From: Pilaira anomala
Lineage: Eukaryota > Mucoromycota > Mucoromycetes > Mucorales > Mucoraceae
Length of the DNA stretch: 16,461 nt
NCBI GenBank assembly: GCA_025716855.1
Contig: JAIXMQ010000179.1
Coordinates: 1 to 16,461 of the forward strand
Direction: 5' to 3'
Both the position numbers and the translations under genes were made by a program. Within the stretch, counting starts at the first letter, position 1. Each line of letters starts with the position of its first letter. Below, piece after piece: positions 16,444 to 16,461 of the stretch. Under the pieces are notes generated by a model. That model had not been told where the DNA came from, ran no database searches, and was given only the letters and a program-made list of their open reading frames with translations.

Positions 16444-16461
16444 ATTTACATTGATATATTT

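Overview
The window looks like a transposon-rich, strongly AT-rich stretch of a filamentous fungal nuclear genome. Short GT-AG introns (52 to 63 nt), the style of the LINE reverse transcriptase, the IS1595/Merlin and DDE_4 transposases, and a protein family with an E-Y-G-A-A-E-A-G-K motif together point to an arbuscular mycorrhizal fungus of the Rhizophagus type (Glomeromycotina). That assignment is inference from memory of these families; no search was run. There is no sign of bacterial operons, CRISPR or rRNA.

Layout. 1-4755: most of a Ty3/gypsy LTR retrotransposon with one intact gag-pol frame, a 50-base A run after the stop, a polypurine tract and a short 3' LTR; its 5' LTR lies outside the window. 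4756-6676: no gene, but a diverged long inverted repeat (arms about 4876-5045 and 5925-6110) whose purine/pyrimidine bias flips at the centre. 6678-8432, minus: an intron-containing IS1595/Merlin-type (ISXO2-like) transposase gene with a TATA box, an acidic and internally duplicated 5' exon, and frameshifts at the 3' end. 8525-9090: a long degenerate TAATGATG-type minisatellite upstream of that promoter. 9184-9600, minus: a possible small two-exon gene.

9943-12690, plus: a 5'-truncated LINE whose reverse transcriptase frame is interrupted by a 1206-bp segment with 16-bp perfect terminal inverted repeats and a TA target duplication, i.e. a non-autonomous Tc1/mariner-like element. Removing the segment and one TA puts the LINE frame back in register. 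12896-12975, minus: a tRNA-derived pol III unit, either a SINE head or a tRNA pseudogene.

13065-16443, minus: a nested structure. The N-terminal part of a probable lineage-specific gene (15749-16443) and a C-terminal fragment of apparently the same gene (13065-13191) are separated by about 2.55 kb. That 2.55 kb carries a DDE_4-type transposase fused to a C-terminal chromodomain with its aromatic cage intact. A GGATTAATCC-like sequence occurs at both junctions. Two 36-bp-identical, palindrome-containing direct repeats lie upstream of the transposase.

The genes do not form a pathway. They are layers of transposons inserted into one another and into a host-like gene. The two most notable items are the transposase-chromodomain fusion and the two insertion events whose junctions can be read at base level.
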